A stretch of DNA of 64,000 nucleotides from an uncultured Bacteroidales bacterium. Lineage in GTDB: Bacteria > Bacteroidota > Bacteroidia > Bacteroidales > Paludibacteraceae. Below the pieces are notes generated by a model. It saw nothing but the letters and a program-made list of their open reading frames with translations. It was not told the origin of the DNA and ran no database searches. The DNA lies in NCBI GenBank assembly GCA_937901225.1, contig CALCGX010000127.1, positions 16,872 through 80,871 of the forward strand, read 5' to 3'. How positions within the stretch are numbered: the stretch's first letter is position 1; each line of letters opens with the position of its first letter. This document shows positions 26,791 to 35,559 of the stretch, in pieces. The translations under genes were made by a program, and so were the position numbers.

Positions 26791-27738
26791 ATGAAAGGTA
26801 ATTCGCAGTTAATAGTTATCGCCATATGTGCAGCTCTGTGTACGGGTATGTTGCATTTGTTGGGCGTGTTTGATTTGCAGGACAAAGGCCTGTCGGGTTG
26901 GAATCCGAATAGTATGTATAATGGAGTTATTGCCAAGGATACTAATGTGTATGGAATTAGTATGGTTGATCGACCATCTGTTGGTAATACCAGTCGTGTG
27001 ACTACCTCCGTGCCAAGTGTTGCTACTAGTAGCATGCGCTCGAATAAAATATCAGCATTGCCATCTTCTAAGGTGATATCCTCTTCGGTGTCGTCTTCCT
27101 ATGCGGGTGCGCCTCTCCGCACGACGTCATCGGCTTCGTACCGCAGTTTCGGTGGTGGCGGATACGCTGGTGGAGCGAATAATACATTTGTTTTCAACCA
27201 ATTCAAAATGGCAAAATCTTCGCCTATGGGCATGTCTGTCATGCCGAATTTGAGTTATGTGCCTGCTGCAAGTTCGCGTGTCTATTCGTCTGCGCAGATG
27301 AGTGGTGGCGCTTATTCTTATTCTGCTCCTTCTATGGAGGGAGTTGCGCCTCGAGGAATAAATGGTCGTCGAAATGCAGGTGTGGGATTTGATGATATTT
27401 GGTCGGATTGGCTTTGGGGACTGCATGATGATGGTGATGGTACAGGTGCATGGATGTACGATAGCGGTGATAACTACTACTACAATAGTTCTAAGTTGCG
27501 CGAGGCATTTGCTGCTTGGTTCAGTTCTAACTCTTCAAGTTTCCAAGGTATGACTGAGGAGGAGGCTTGGCTGTTGTTCTTGGAGTGGTTTGCTCCTAAA
27601 GACTCGGATGGCAATCTATTGGATACTGACCATAACTTCCGTTTCCCTATCTCTGATGGATTGGGAGTATTGACGGTGTTGGCATTGCTGTATGCATTTG
27701 TAATTTATTTGAAATTACGCAGTAAGAAAGTTGCTTAA
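26791..27738 (+). CDS. Ser/Gly-rich protein with N- and C-terminal membrane helices
   Basis: 315 residues, not recognised as a named family. An N-terminal hydrophobic helix (IVIAICAALCTGMLHLLGVF) is followed by a Ser/Gly/Ala/Tyr-rich stretch (about 70-195), an acidic aromatic segment (FDDIWSDWLWGLHDDGDG, about 205-225) and a helical MTEEEAWLLFLEWF. The C-terminus is PISDGLGVLTVLALLY, a membrane helix and a basic KLRSKK. This P-x-x-[DG]-G, helix, Lys/Arg layout resembles sorting or anchoring tails and recurs in the 38372 protein, which also precedes a giant secreted protein. It lies 19 bp before the DUF4105 gene. Function is unknown. Confidence 0.75.
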   Translation: MKGNSQLIVIAICAALCTGMLHLLGVFDLQDKGLSGWNPNSMYNGVIAKDTNVYGISMVDRPSVGNTSRVTTSVPSVATSSMRSNKISALPSSKVISSSVSSSYAGAPLRTTSSASYRSFGGGGYAGGANNTFVFNQFKMAKSSPMGMSVMPNLSYVPAASSRVYSSAQMSGGAYSYSAPSMEGVAPRGINGRRNAGVGFDDIWSDWLWGLHDDGDGTGAWMYDSGDNYYYNSSKLREAFAAWFSSNSSSFQGMTEEEAWLLFLEWFAPKDSDGNLLDTDHNFRFPISDGLGVLTVLALLYAFVIYLKLRSKKVA

Positions 27739-27757
27739 TAGACATTATCATTGAATC

Positions 27758-28948
27758 ATGCGTTCCATGCACAAAATATTGCTTTTCTTGTTTGCTGTTT
27801 TGATAGCAAACATATTGCCTACGTTTGCGGAAGAGCAATATGTGGATCCTGTATTTGGTGATACGATTGACCGTACAGATGAGGATTTTGTGACGGTTTC
27901 GCTATTGGTGGCAGATCCTGGTCTCTCTACTTACTCGGTTTTGGGACATGCTTGTTTGCGTATGCAGTGTCCTGCATTTGACATGGATTATTGCTTCTCA
28001 TATGAAAGTGAGAGTGTTGAAAATCGCATAGCTGATTACTTGGCAGGAAAACTGAAAATGGGACTGTTTGCGGTACCTGTAAAAGAATATTGTGATGGTT
28101 ATGCTCAGGAAGGTCGCGGTGTCTATGAATATAAACTAAACCTCCCTTCTGTGGCGGAGCAAAATCTTTGGCGCATTCTTGATGAGCATGTAGCAAAAGG
28201 TAGTTGTTTGTCATATGATTACTTTAAACGAGGTTGTGCGATAACTTGTGTACAATTTATAGAAGAGGCGTTAGGCGAAACTCGTATTCAATATGATGCA
28301 AGTTTATTGCAGCGAGAAGCGACAAGTAAAGAGATCGTTTTGAGCCATTGTGACAAATTCAAATGGTCGGGGTTTGCATTTGCATTTTTAGCCGCAGGCG
28401 AGTCAGAGCAGTTGGTCAGTGGGTCAGAGCAGTTGTGTGTTCCTGCTGAATTGGTGCAAGCATGGAAAAGGGCATCAATCAATGGTGTTCCGCTTCTTGC
28501 ACAAGAGCCTGTGGTCTTGGTAGAAGGTGCGCCACAGTGGGATGATAGTTGGTTTACGCCGATGTTATTAGCTTGGCTTATCCTATGTTTAGCCATTGCC
28601 AACATCTTTTGGAATAAACCTTATTGTGATTGGTTGATGTTGTTGGCGCAAACTGTGGTTGGAGCGGCTATGATGTATTTGATTTGTTTCTCCAATTTGT
28701 GTTGTACTTCTTGGAACTGGCTCTTGATACCGTTTAATCCATTACCAGCAATTTTCTGGTATTGGCGTAAGTATTGGGCACTGCCTTATGTGGGTGTGAT
28801 GATTGTATGGTCTTTGGTTATGGCGGCGAACTTGCTTTGGGGACATGTGCTGATGGATTGGTCGCATATCTTATTGGTACTTGCTTGGGCGCTGATAGTG
28901 CTGAAACAATCTCCTTGGGTGTGTACATTGCTATCGCACAAAAAATAG
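27758..28948 (+). CDS. DUF4105 (Lnb N-terminal-like) membrane protein
   Basis: 396 residues. A signal peptide leads into a periplasmic domain with LLVADPGLSTYSVLGHACLRM, DYCFSYES, GRGVYEYKLNL and YDYFKRGCAITC, matching the DUF4105 family named after the N-terminal domain of lacto-N-biosidase chaperone-like proteins. The conserved His and Cys positions suggest a papain-like fold, but catalysis is unproven. From residue about 265 there are five membrane helices ending in LLSHKK. It sits between the small tailed protein and the 1598-residue giant, so a role in processing or surface delivery of one of them is possible; that is inference. A second in-frame ATG lies at 27767. Confidence 0.82.
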   Translation: MRSMHKILLFLFAVLIANILPTFAEEQYVDPVFGDTIDRTDEDFVTVSLLVADPGLSTYSVLGHACLRMQCPAFDMDYCFSYESESVENRIADYLAGKLKMGLFAVPVKEYCDGYAQEGRGVYEYKLNLPSVAEQNLWRILDEHVAKGSCLSYDYFKRGCAITCVQFIEEALGETRIQYDASLLQREATSKEIVLSHCDKFKWSGFAFAFLAAGESEQLVSGSEQLCVPAELVQAWKRASINGVPLLAQEPVVLVEGAPQWDDSWFTPMLLAWLILCLAIANIFWNKPYCDWLMLLAQTVVGAAMMYLICFSNLCCTSWNWLLIPFNPLPAIFWYWRKYWALPYVGVMIVWSLVMAANLLWGHVLMDWSHILLVLAWALIVLKQSPWVCTLLSHKK

Positions 28949-28973
28949 ATGATAACTTTTTGAACCGAAATAT

Positions 28974-31900
28974 ATGAATACAATAAAAATCCAATCTATG
29001 ATACATTGTAATAAAATATGTTTTCAATTAGCCAAACCTTTGGTGTTATTGGTGTTTTTAACCAGCATTACTAATGCAATATATGCATATAATACTCATT
29101 ATACTCACTATTCTAAAGCGACCATTACTACAAGCAATGGTTTGGGTAAGGTGTATGTGAGTGATAATAATACTGCTCCTAATAATGGAAACTGGAAAAA
29201 TGCTACAGCTACAGCTAATCAAAACTGTAGAGGAGATGAAAGTGAGGATTCGCATACATACTATTTCTACGCACAAAATCAATCCAATTGGTTGTGGGCT
29301 GGCTGGGAAAAAGATTATGTGTTAATAGAAAATTCCCAAGATGGGACATTGACAAATGGTTATTATAGAACGGACCAAAGTGTGACGGCGGTAAGTGTGG
29401 ATCAGAATGCTCCAACGGAGTTGAATATGATCGCTCTTTGGTGGTGTCCACAAATTACGAATACAGAGATAGTAGGAGTTACGACTGATCCTAAGTATGA
29501 AGAGACGATTACGATCACAGATCCTAATAGTCCAGCAATTCAACGAACAATTAATTTTGTTACGACAGAGGCTTTGAGTGCGGATAACTTCACACTTACG
29601 CCATTTAATATTGATACCTATACCACTTCTTATGAGGATCAGTATAGTGTCGATGTTACTATCCCAATTAGTGGAGAACATCATTTAGACCCTACTACCC
29701 ACACTTTGACGTTAACCAGTAACTATAAGGGAAATCAAGCGGCTGCCTCTTCTGCTACTGCAACAATCAAAATTATTGAGGATTATACGCCTCGATTTGG
29801 CTCGAGTGTAGATGCATACGAGTTTGTTCGTGGTACGGAGACAAAGATGTTTTCTATGGAGTGGCTGAATGCTGTTGCCAAACATAGCAATACAACATGG
29901 ACAGTGAATCTCGTAGGAGACGATGTGTTTCAAATTACGAACGGAGGAAATACTGCTACTCCTGAAATTACGTTTACCAAACCTGCATCGCCAGAAGAAA
30001 GTTATTCGGCGACATTGACTATCTCTTGTAGTTATAAAGGTATTCCGTCTAATATCATCGATAATCAGGGAAATGAACTGAAAGATGGAGCGGAGATTGT
30101 GCATGTCAAGACCATTGTATTAACGGCTTCTTTTGAACCTACAATCGTATGGACTCCTTCTGCTTATGATTTTAACACGATTGAATGTGGTACAGAAGTG
30201 ACTAGTGGAAATATATCACTGCTCCATAATTTAGCAACAGATCCAACTGTGACAATCTCTGGCAATCCGAATATTACATTCACCAAAAGTGAATTTACCA
30301 ACAAGGAGGCAATCGTTATAGTTACCTTGGGCAGTGCACTGCCTGTGGGATCACATACTGCGACATTAACTGCGCTTGGCAAGAAAGAAAATGGAGATCC
30401 GATAGAAGCGGTTTTGGAGGTGAAAGTAAATGTAGTTTTGCAAACTCCAGTACTGCGAGGTACTCCTGCTAACGAGCAAGTTAATCTGTTATGGGATAAA
30501 ATACCTGGTGCAACCAAATATGAAATCAAATGGTCTGGAAATGGAAACAGTGGAACGATTACCATATCTGACCCTAATCAAACGTCTTATCAACATACTG
30601 GATTAACCAACAACATACCTTATACGTACACACTAACTGCATATTGCGACGACAAAGATCGAAAGACATCCAATACAGTAGTTGTTGTTCCGCAATATTA
30701 TCCGCTATATATTGCCAAAGAGCAAACCACGTATGGTGATGGTACAGTGGCAGTCTCAGCTGCTCATACCGGATTATACACGGGTGCTGTGGGTGATACG
30801 TACGAATTGAATGTATCGGCTGCATTCTCTGGCAAAGAGACGCAGTTTGAGTGGTTGTATCTATTTGTAGCAGAAACACCTCAGGGTAAGTATCCTTGTT
30901 ACATCTATCGTAAAAATTCCGCAGAACGATATAGATACCATGGTCAAGTGGAAATGACTGATAACAAGAAAGATAAAACCTATTTCGAATTGACGACAGA
31001 TATTGGTAGCGTTTATCTTGCGGGCTATTGTGGTAAGGCAACTACAGGTAATACTTGGACTGAGAATGGTGTGCTACATATAAAAAAGGGCAGTAAAAAC
31101 ACGATTGATTTATATTTGGATGGATTGCAGTTGTACGCCAAAGCGAAATCATCTACGACATATTCTACTACATCTGCATCAGAAGTGATGAATAATTTCG
31201 TAGGTAAATCTTACCCCATGGAGGGAAGTGGCGCGATATTCGTATTTGATGGCAGAAGTGGAGGCTTTAATCCAACTTTGCACGTCTGCAATGAGAATAT
31301 TCTCCAATCTACGCAAAGTATGGATTTAGCGGTTAATGCAGATACTACTATTAAATCAGGATTTACATCAACCACAGTAAAATTTCAGATGCAATGCAAA
31401 CAAGAATCATCTGTGATTCAGGCAATGGTGGATGGTACGGATGATGCTTTTGCAATCACAATAACGGATGCTTGGCATGATTTGGACGATGCGACCAATA
31501 TGAATGGTTGTAGAACCAATGGTTTGATTACATTGCAAAAGGGTTTAACAAATCATCCTCTCATTAATTTGGGTCATGCCGGTAGTAGCTTTAATATAGC
31601 AGGTGGTCAGGTGAACTTTGGTAATCAATCAGGTATTTGTGTCACGGAATCCTACCAATATATGTATAGACGGGATAAAATCTCGAGTAATACATTGGAT
31701 ACGTACGTATATGGTTGTTCAGAATACTCGATTACAAACAATAACACCGAAAACAATGGATTACAAAGTGGATATGGTTTGAAGGGCACTGCCAACCAAT
31801 CAATGAAGTTCTGTGATGGAACCATTCGTGCTGCAGTATCTCCGCTTGTGTGTCCTACCAATACTACCATTGATGGTGGCGCTTATCTGTGTGATGTCAA

Positions 31901-33770
31901 AGCTGGTACTAGTACGGATTTGTATAGTTCATATGATACAGGCAAACAACATAAATTGCATAAAATTGCAGTGGATGTTGTAGAGTCTGTTGGAACAATC
32001 GAAAATGGCTTGGTGGTATTTGAGACAACCCCAACTGCGGATGGCAAAGATGGTTTCCAAGTGTTGATGGATAATTTATTCCCAAGTGCAAACTATCGAA
32101 CGACAATTGATGCGCAAGAGGTATATGCTTCTTTGGCGGACTATTACAAGCCTTCTACGAAATATGGACATGAGAGTCTTGCTCCTGTTGGAACAAAGCT
32201 CTATCTCATGTTGCCTCAAGATGGTTCAATTTCCTCTTATACTGGTTGGGCTTTGTGCGTACCAGAAGTGCAAAACGTTAATCAAAATATTGGTGGGGGG
32301 ATGCAAGAGGTGTCTGCTGGTGGTACTACGGAAGTTGTACCTACAACCAAAGTGCCTGTTGCAGAATCAAGCTTGAAATTAACCAACCGATTGCTGTATG
32401 CTAAGATTGATGAGACAACCAAGAATGTGATTAAAGACCTTGATTTGTCTGGAGAGGATGCAACCGTGACATTAGGTCATCATATTACAAATGCTGATGA
32501 ATATACAATCAATGACAAAGTCTATATGCTTCTGCCTGTAGTCGCTGGTCAGTGGAATATGTTTGTAGCACCATTTGATGTGCACAACGTGTATGCTATT
32601 GAAGCCTATCCAGAAAGTCTTTTGAAGAAGGTATATGGCGAGGAGAAAAGGGCTGGTACAGGACGCTACTACATTACGGATATAGATGGCGCACGTAATG
32701 CGCAAGCGAAACGTTTGTTCGATTTGCTTGTCTATTGGATGTCTGTAGAAGACTTGGATGTAGATTTCTTTGGAGTGGCAGGTGGATATGGCAACTTTGT
32801 TGAAACTTGGATGAACTATGAGGCTGCCAATAAGGAGATGAAAGGCGGAGTGGAAATTGATGGTGATTATACCCCTACCATCGAACAATTGTATCACTTC
32901 ACAGGTACTACAGGCACGTACCCTAATGCGATGAAATGGTATGAGGCGAATTATTACTTGTATCAATCAAGTGGTCTTTGGGATTTCAATGCAGAGACTG
33001 GTGCTGTAGAAACAGATTGGATTGAAGTGACGGAGCAATCTGTACCACGCTCTACGGGAACACCTAATACCATCATGCACAAGGGTGGTTTCTATTCGCT
33101 ACAGTTCCCGTCTAACTATAGCAATGGTTGGGATTATTGGACAGGTAAGTATATTCTGTTAGAAGGTTATGGACCACAAACTATCGATGGTAGCAGCGTT
33201 ATTAACAATGTACTACCTACGATCGTTAACACCCCAGATAATGCAGTGCAATTATATGGAAATGCTTCGTTTGCTAACTCGCAATCATTCCAACATGAAA
33301 ATCTATACCACACTGCATTAAATGATAAAGGAGTGCTTGATTTTGTTCGTAAAACCGATGAAAAAGCATTCTTTGCTCCAATGGATGGTTTTGCAATAGG
33401 TGATCTAGATGGTGCTATTGAGACAATCACCACGGAAGCAGGACAAATAATGCAACAGCAGAGAAAAGCAAAATCTATCAATATGCAAACGGGTGAAGTG
33501 GTCTATGAGCAATCAACAACCATATTGGACGACAATCCAGGCGTTGCTACGGATTTGCCAACTATTATGGGAGATGTTGCGCTCATAGTGATGCCTACCG
33601 AAACTGGACTGGTGATGGTGCCTAAGTATCCACAGCAAGTGATGATCTACGATGTGGAAGGTAAATTGATCTTCAATCAATACGTTGTAGAGGAGCAATC
33701 TGTTGCACTGCCAAGCAGTATGTATATCGTGCGTGGAGAGCAAGATAAGATAAAAGTGGTTAAGAAATAG
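28974..33770 (+). CDS. Giant secreted surface protein, 1598 residues
   Basis: Begins with a hydrophobic signal segment (about residues 20-40). The body is Thr/Asn-rich with several Ig-like beta-sandwich domains (about 160-490, such as EFVRGTETKMFSM and YDFNTIECGTEV), a fibronectin III-like domain (about 490-580, PVLRGTPANEQVNLLWDKIPGATKYEIKW) and further beta domains. The C-terminus (PQQVMIYDVEGKLIFNQYVVE...MYIVRGEQDKIKVVKK) looks like a type IX secretion tail. No catalytic motif was seen; adhesion or matrix binding is a guess. It lies 25 bp after the DUF4105 gene and ends at the terminator at 33836. A segment near 1185 (QWNMFVAPFDVHNVYAI) resembles KWNMMSAPLKDMYTGDMF of the 38716 giant. Confidence 0.8.
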   Translation: MNTIKIQSMIHCNKICFQLAKPLVLLVFLTSITNAIYAYNTHYTHYSKATITTSNGLGKVYVSDNNTAPNNGNWKNATATANQNCRGDESEDSHTYYFYAQNQSNWLWAGWEKDYVLIENSQDGTLTNGYYRTDQSVTAVSVDQNAPTELNMIALWWCPQITNTEIVGVTTDPKYEETITITDPNSPAIQRTINFVTTEALSADNFTLTPFNIDTYTTSYEDQYSVDVTIPISGEHHLDPTTHTLTLTSNYKGNQAAASSATATIKIIEDYTPRFGSSVDAYEFVRGTETKMFSMEWLNAVAKHSNTTWTVNLVGDDVFQITNGGNTATPEITFTKPASPEESYSATLTISCSYKGIPSNIIDNQGNELKDGAEIVHVKTIVLTASFEPTIVWTPSAYDFNTIECGTEVTSGNISLLHNLATDPTVTISGNPNITFTKSEFTNKEAIVIVTLGSALPVGSHTATLTALGKKENGDPIEAVLEVKVNVVLQTPVLRGTPANEQVNLLWDKIPGATKYEIKWSGNGNSGTITISDPNQTSYQHTGLTNNIPYTYTLTAYCDDKDRKTSNTVVVVPQYYPLYIAKEQTTYGDGTVAVSAAHTGLYTGAVGDTYELNVSAAFSGKETQFEWLYLFVAETPQGKYPCYIYRKNSAERYRYHGQVEMTDNKKDKTYFELTTDIGSVYLAGYCGKATTGNTWTENGVLHIKKGSKNTIDLYLDGLQLYAKAKSSTTYSTTSASEVMNNFVGKSYPMEGSGAIFVFDGRSGGFNPTLHVCNENILQSTQSMDLAVNADTTIKSGFTSTTVKFQMQCKQESSVIQAMVDGTDDAFAITITDAWHDLDDATNMNGCRTNGLITLQKGLTNHPLINLGHAGSSFNIAGGQVNFGNQSGICVTESYQYMYRRDKISSNTLDTYVYGCSEYSITNNNTENNGLQSGYGLKGTANQSMKFCDGTIRAAVSPLVCPTNTTIDGGAYLCDVKAGTSTDLYSSYDTGKQHKLHKIAVDVVESVGTIENGLVVFETTPTADGKDGFQVLMDNLFPSANYRTTIDAQEVYASLADYYKPSTKYGHESLAPVGTKLYLMLPQDGSISSYTGWALCVPEVQNVNQNIGGGMQEVSAGGTTEVVPTTKVPVAESSLKLTNRLLYAKIDETTKNVIKDLDLSGEDATVTLGHHITNADEYTINDKVYMLLPVVAGQWNMFVAPFDVHNVYAIEAYPESLLKKVYGEEKRAGTGRYYITDIDGARNAQAKRLFDLLVYWMSVEDLDVDFFGVAGGYGNFVETWMNYEAANKEMKGGVEIDGDYTPTIEQLYHFTGTTGTYPNAMKWYEANYYLYQSSGLWDFNAETGAVETDWIEVTEQSVPRSTGTPNTIMHKGGFYSLQFPSNYSNGWDYWTGKYILLEGYGPQTIDGSSVINNVLPTIVNTPDNAVQLYGNASFANSQSFQHENLYHTALNDKGVLDFVRKTDEKAFFAPMDGFAIGDLDGAIETITTEAGQIMQQQRKAKSINMQTGEVVYEQSTTILDDNPGVATDLPTIMGDVALIVMPTETGLVMVPKYPQQVMIYDVEGKLIFNQYVVEEQSVALPSSMYIVRGEQDKIKVVKK

Positions 33771-33835
33771 GGAACTATATACATCTTGAGTTTACGACGA
33801 ACAATTAGTGTTTATTGATTGATGTAATCCCGAAT

Positions 33836-33876
33836 AAAAAAAGCGAATTTCCAAAATGGGAATTCGCTTTTTTATT
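33836..33876. terminator. Bidirectional terminator between giant gene and floA
   Basis: An A-run, then AGCGAATTTCC with GGGAATTCGCT (one G-T pair) around a 5-nt loop, then a T-run. It can stop transcription in both directions. Confidence 0.9.
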
Positions 33877-33899
33877 TGAATGCGTTATAATCGAAGATA

Positions 33900-34880
33900 T
33901 TATTTCTTCTTTGCAGGCTCGTTAGCAGGTTTGCCAATGGCTTCGCGCATGGTGGTGTCTGCTTGGATGTTTTGCATGCGGTAGTAGTCCATGATGCCGA
34001 GGTTGCCATTGCGGAAAGCTTCTGCCATAGCTTGTGGTACAAGCGCTTCTGCCTCAATCACTTTCGCTTTTGCCTCTTGTGCTTTGGCTTTCATTTCTTG
34101 CTCTGTAGCAATAGCCATAGCACGGCGTTCCTCTGCCTTGGCTTGAGCGATGTTCTTATCTGCCTCTGCTTGGTCCATTTGCAATTGTGCACCAATGTTT
34201 TTACCTACATCAATATCAGCAATATCAATACTCAGAATCTCAAAAGCAGTACCTGCATCTAGTCCCTTGCTGAGCACGAGTTTGGAGATGCTGTCAGGGT
34301 TTTCCAATACCATCTTGTGGCTATCCGATGAGCCGATAGATGATACGATACCTTCGCCTACACGAGCAAGGATAGTGTCCTCGCCTGCACCACCGACCAA
34401 TTGCTTGATATTGGCGCGCACGGTTACACGAGCCTTTGCGATGAGCTGAATGCCGTCCTTTGCCACAGCAGTCACAGGAGGAGTATCAATCACGCGAGGG
34501 TTCACCGACATTTGTACTGCCTCAAACACGTCACGACCAGCGAGGTCAATAGCTGTAGCCATTTGGAAAGTGAGTGCCATATTTGCTTTGCTAGCACTAA
34601 CAAGGGCATGTACTACGCGCTCAATATGTCCACCTGCGAGGAAGTGCGCCTCCAGTCCGTCGCGCTTCACGTCGGTGAGACCAGCTTTATGCGCCTCAAT
34701 AAGGCAGTTGACAATGCGTGTAGGTGGTACCTTACGGATACGCATCAGGAAGAGTTGTACTAACGAAACATGTACACCGCTTACTACTGCGTTGATCCAC
34801 AGCATGAAAGGTACATAGTAGAAGAAAATGATTACGAAAATGGCAAGGAGAGCCACTAATACAATTTGTAGTAGTTCCAT
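33900..34880 (-). CDS. floA: Flotillin-like protein FloA
   Basis: 326 residues. An N-terminal hydrophobic hairpin ([20 protein letters not shown]) is followed by the FloA/UPF0365 core: [58 protein letters not shown] and [24 protein letters not shown], then an Ala/Glu/Lys coiled coil (about 240-285). FloA scaffolds membrane microdomains. It is 55 bp downstream of an NfeD-type gene, the usual partner. The C-terminus is Lys-rich. Confidence 0.95.
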   Translation of the reverse strand: MELLQIVLVALLAIFVIIFFYYVPFMLWINAVVSGVHVSLVQLFLMRIRKVPPTRIVNCLIEAHKAGLTDVKRDGLEAHFLAGGHIERVVHALVSASKANMALTFQMATAIDLAGRDVFEAVQMSVNPRVIDTPPVTAVAKDGIQLIAKARVTVRANIKQLVGGAGEDTILARVGEGIVSSIGSSDSHKMVLENPDSISKLVLSKGLDAGTAFEILSIDIADIDVGKNIGAQLQMDQAEADKNIAQAKAEERRAMAIATEQEMKAKAQEAKAKVIEAEALVPQAMAEAFRNGNLGIMDYYRMQNIQADTTMREAIGKPANEPAKKK

Positions 34881-34935
34881 ATTATTTGAGTTTAAAGATA
34901 AATGTTTAACGAATTAACGAGTTAAACGGCGATGG

Positions 34936-35265
34936 TTATTTCTGTAAATCTTCCATGTGTTTGCCTGCGGATGGCATATCCACACCGCCTTCGATCTTGG
35001 TGTCAAGTGCCATCTTGTTGAGCGCTTTACTCTTGAGGAATACCCAAATAGCGATGCCGCAAAGCACTACGCATGCAGCCAATGTGACATGACCCGCCCA
35101 CGCCCATAATGCAACTAACTTAACATAGGCGATTACTACCGCTGCAATCAAACTGGCAAGTCCGAAGATACCTGCAATACCAAAACCAGGCAGGAGAAAC
35201 ATCTCTGCCAATAACAGTCCTATGCCAAAGAGGACAAGAATGATGGTTAGAAGAATATAGGTCAT
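34936..35265 (-). CDS. NfeD-like membrane protein lacking the OB-fold domain
   Basis: 109 residues. Three to four membrane helices (ILLTIILVLFGIGLLLAEMFLLPGFGIAGIFGL, LIAAVVIAYVKLV, LAACVVLCGIAIWVFL) match the N-terminal membrane half of NfeD, including the EMFLLPGFGI signature. After the last helix only about 30 residues remain (KIEGGVDMPSAGKHMEDLQK), so the cytoplasmic OB-fold usual in NfeD proteins is missing. The pairing with floA supports the assignment. Confidence 0.85.
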   Translation of the reverse strand: MTYILLTIILVLFGIGLLLAEMFLLPGFGIAGIFGLASLIAAVVIAYVKLVALWAWAGHVTLAACVVLCGIAIWVFLKSKALNKMALDTKIEGGVDMPSAGKHMEDLQK

Positions 35266-35330
35266 TGTGTTTTATGTTTAAAAAGTTTGAAAGGTTCTAA
35301 AAGTTTTAAGGGTGTTCGGTGTTTACGCCG

Positions 35331-35362
35331 CAAAGGTACAAAAAATAATACATATATGCAAA
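35331..35362 (-). promoter_or_regulatory. Promoter of nfeD-floA
   Basis: Minus strand TTTG (35362-35359), 20 nt, TACCTTTG (35338-35331). The leader holds degenerate AAAGGTT-like repeats (about 35280-35311). Confidence 0.75.
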
Positions 35363-35426
35363 CAAAAAAGCAAAAAAACAAAAAACTTTACTTTATATAA
35401 GTAATAGAAAAAAGCGGAAAAATAAA

Positions 35427-35458
35427 TTTGCACATATGAAATAAAAGTACTACCTTTG
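35427..35458 (+). promoter_or_regulatory. Promoter of topA
   Basis: TTTG (35427-35430), 20 nt, TACCTTTG (35451-35458). Leader about 95 nt. Confidence 0.75.
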
Positions 35459-35559
35459 CCGCCGTTTTGCGAAAAAGACACCTTATTATATATAGGCTTT
35501 GTTGTGACTTGAGCGTCAGGAACGATGTTAAAGTCCTTAAAAAATAATGAATTAGAACA

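Noticed and set aside
32295..32300. Six-G run in the 1598-residue gene as a phase-variation site
   Set aside because: The run is short and far from either end of the gene, so there is little to support slippage control.
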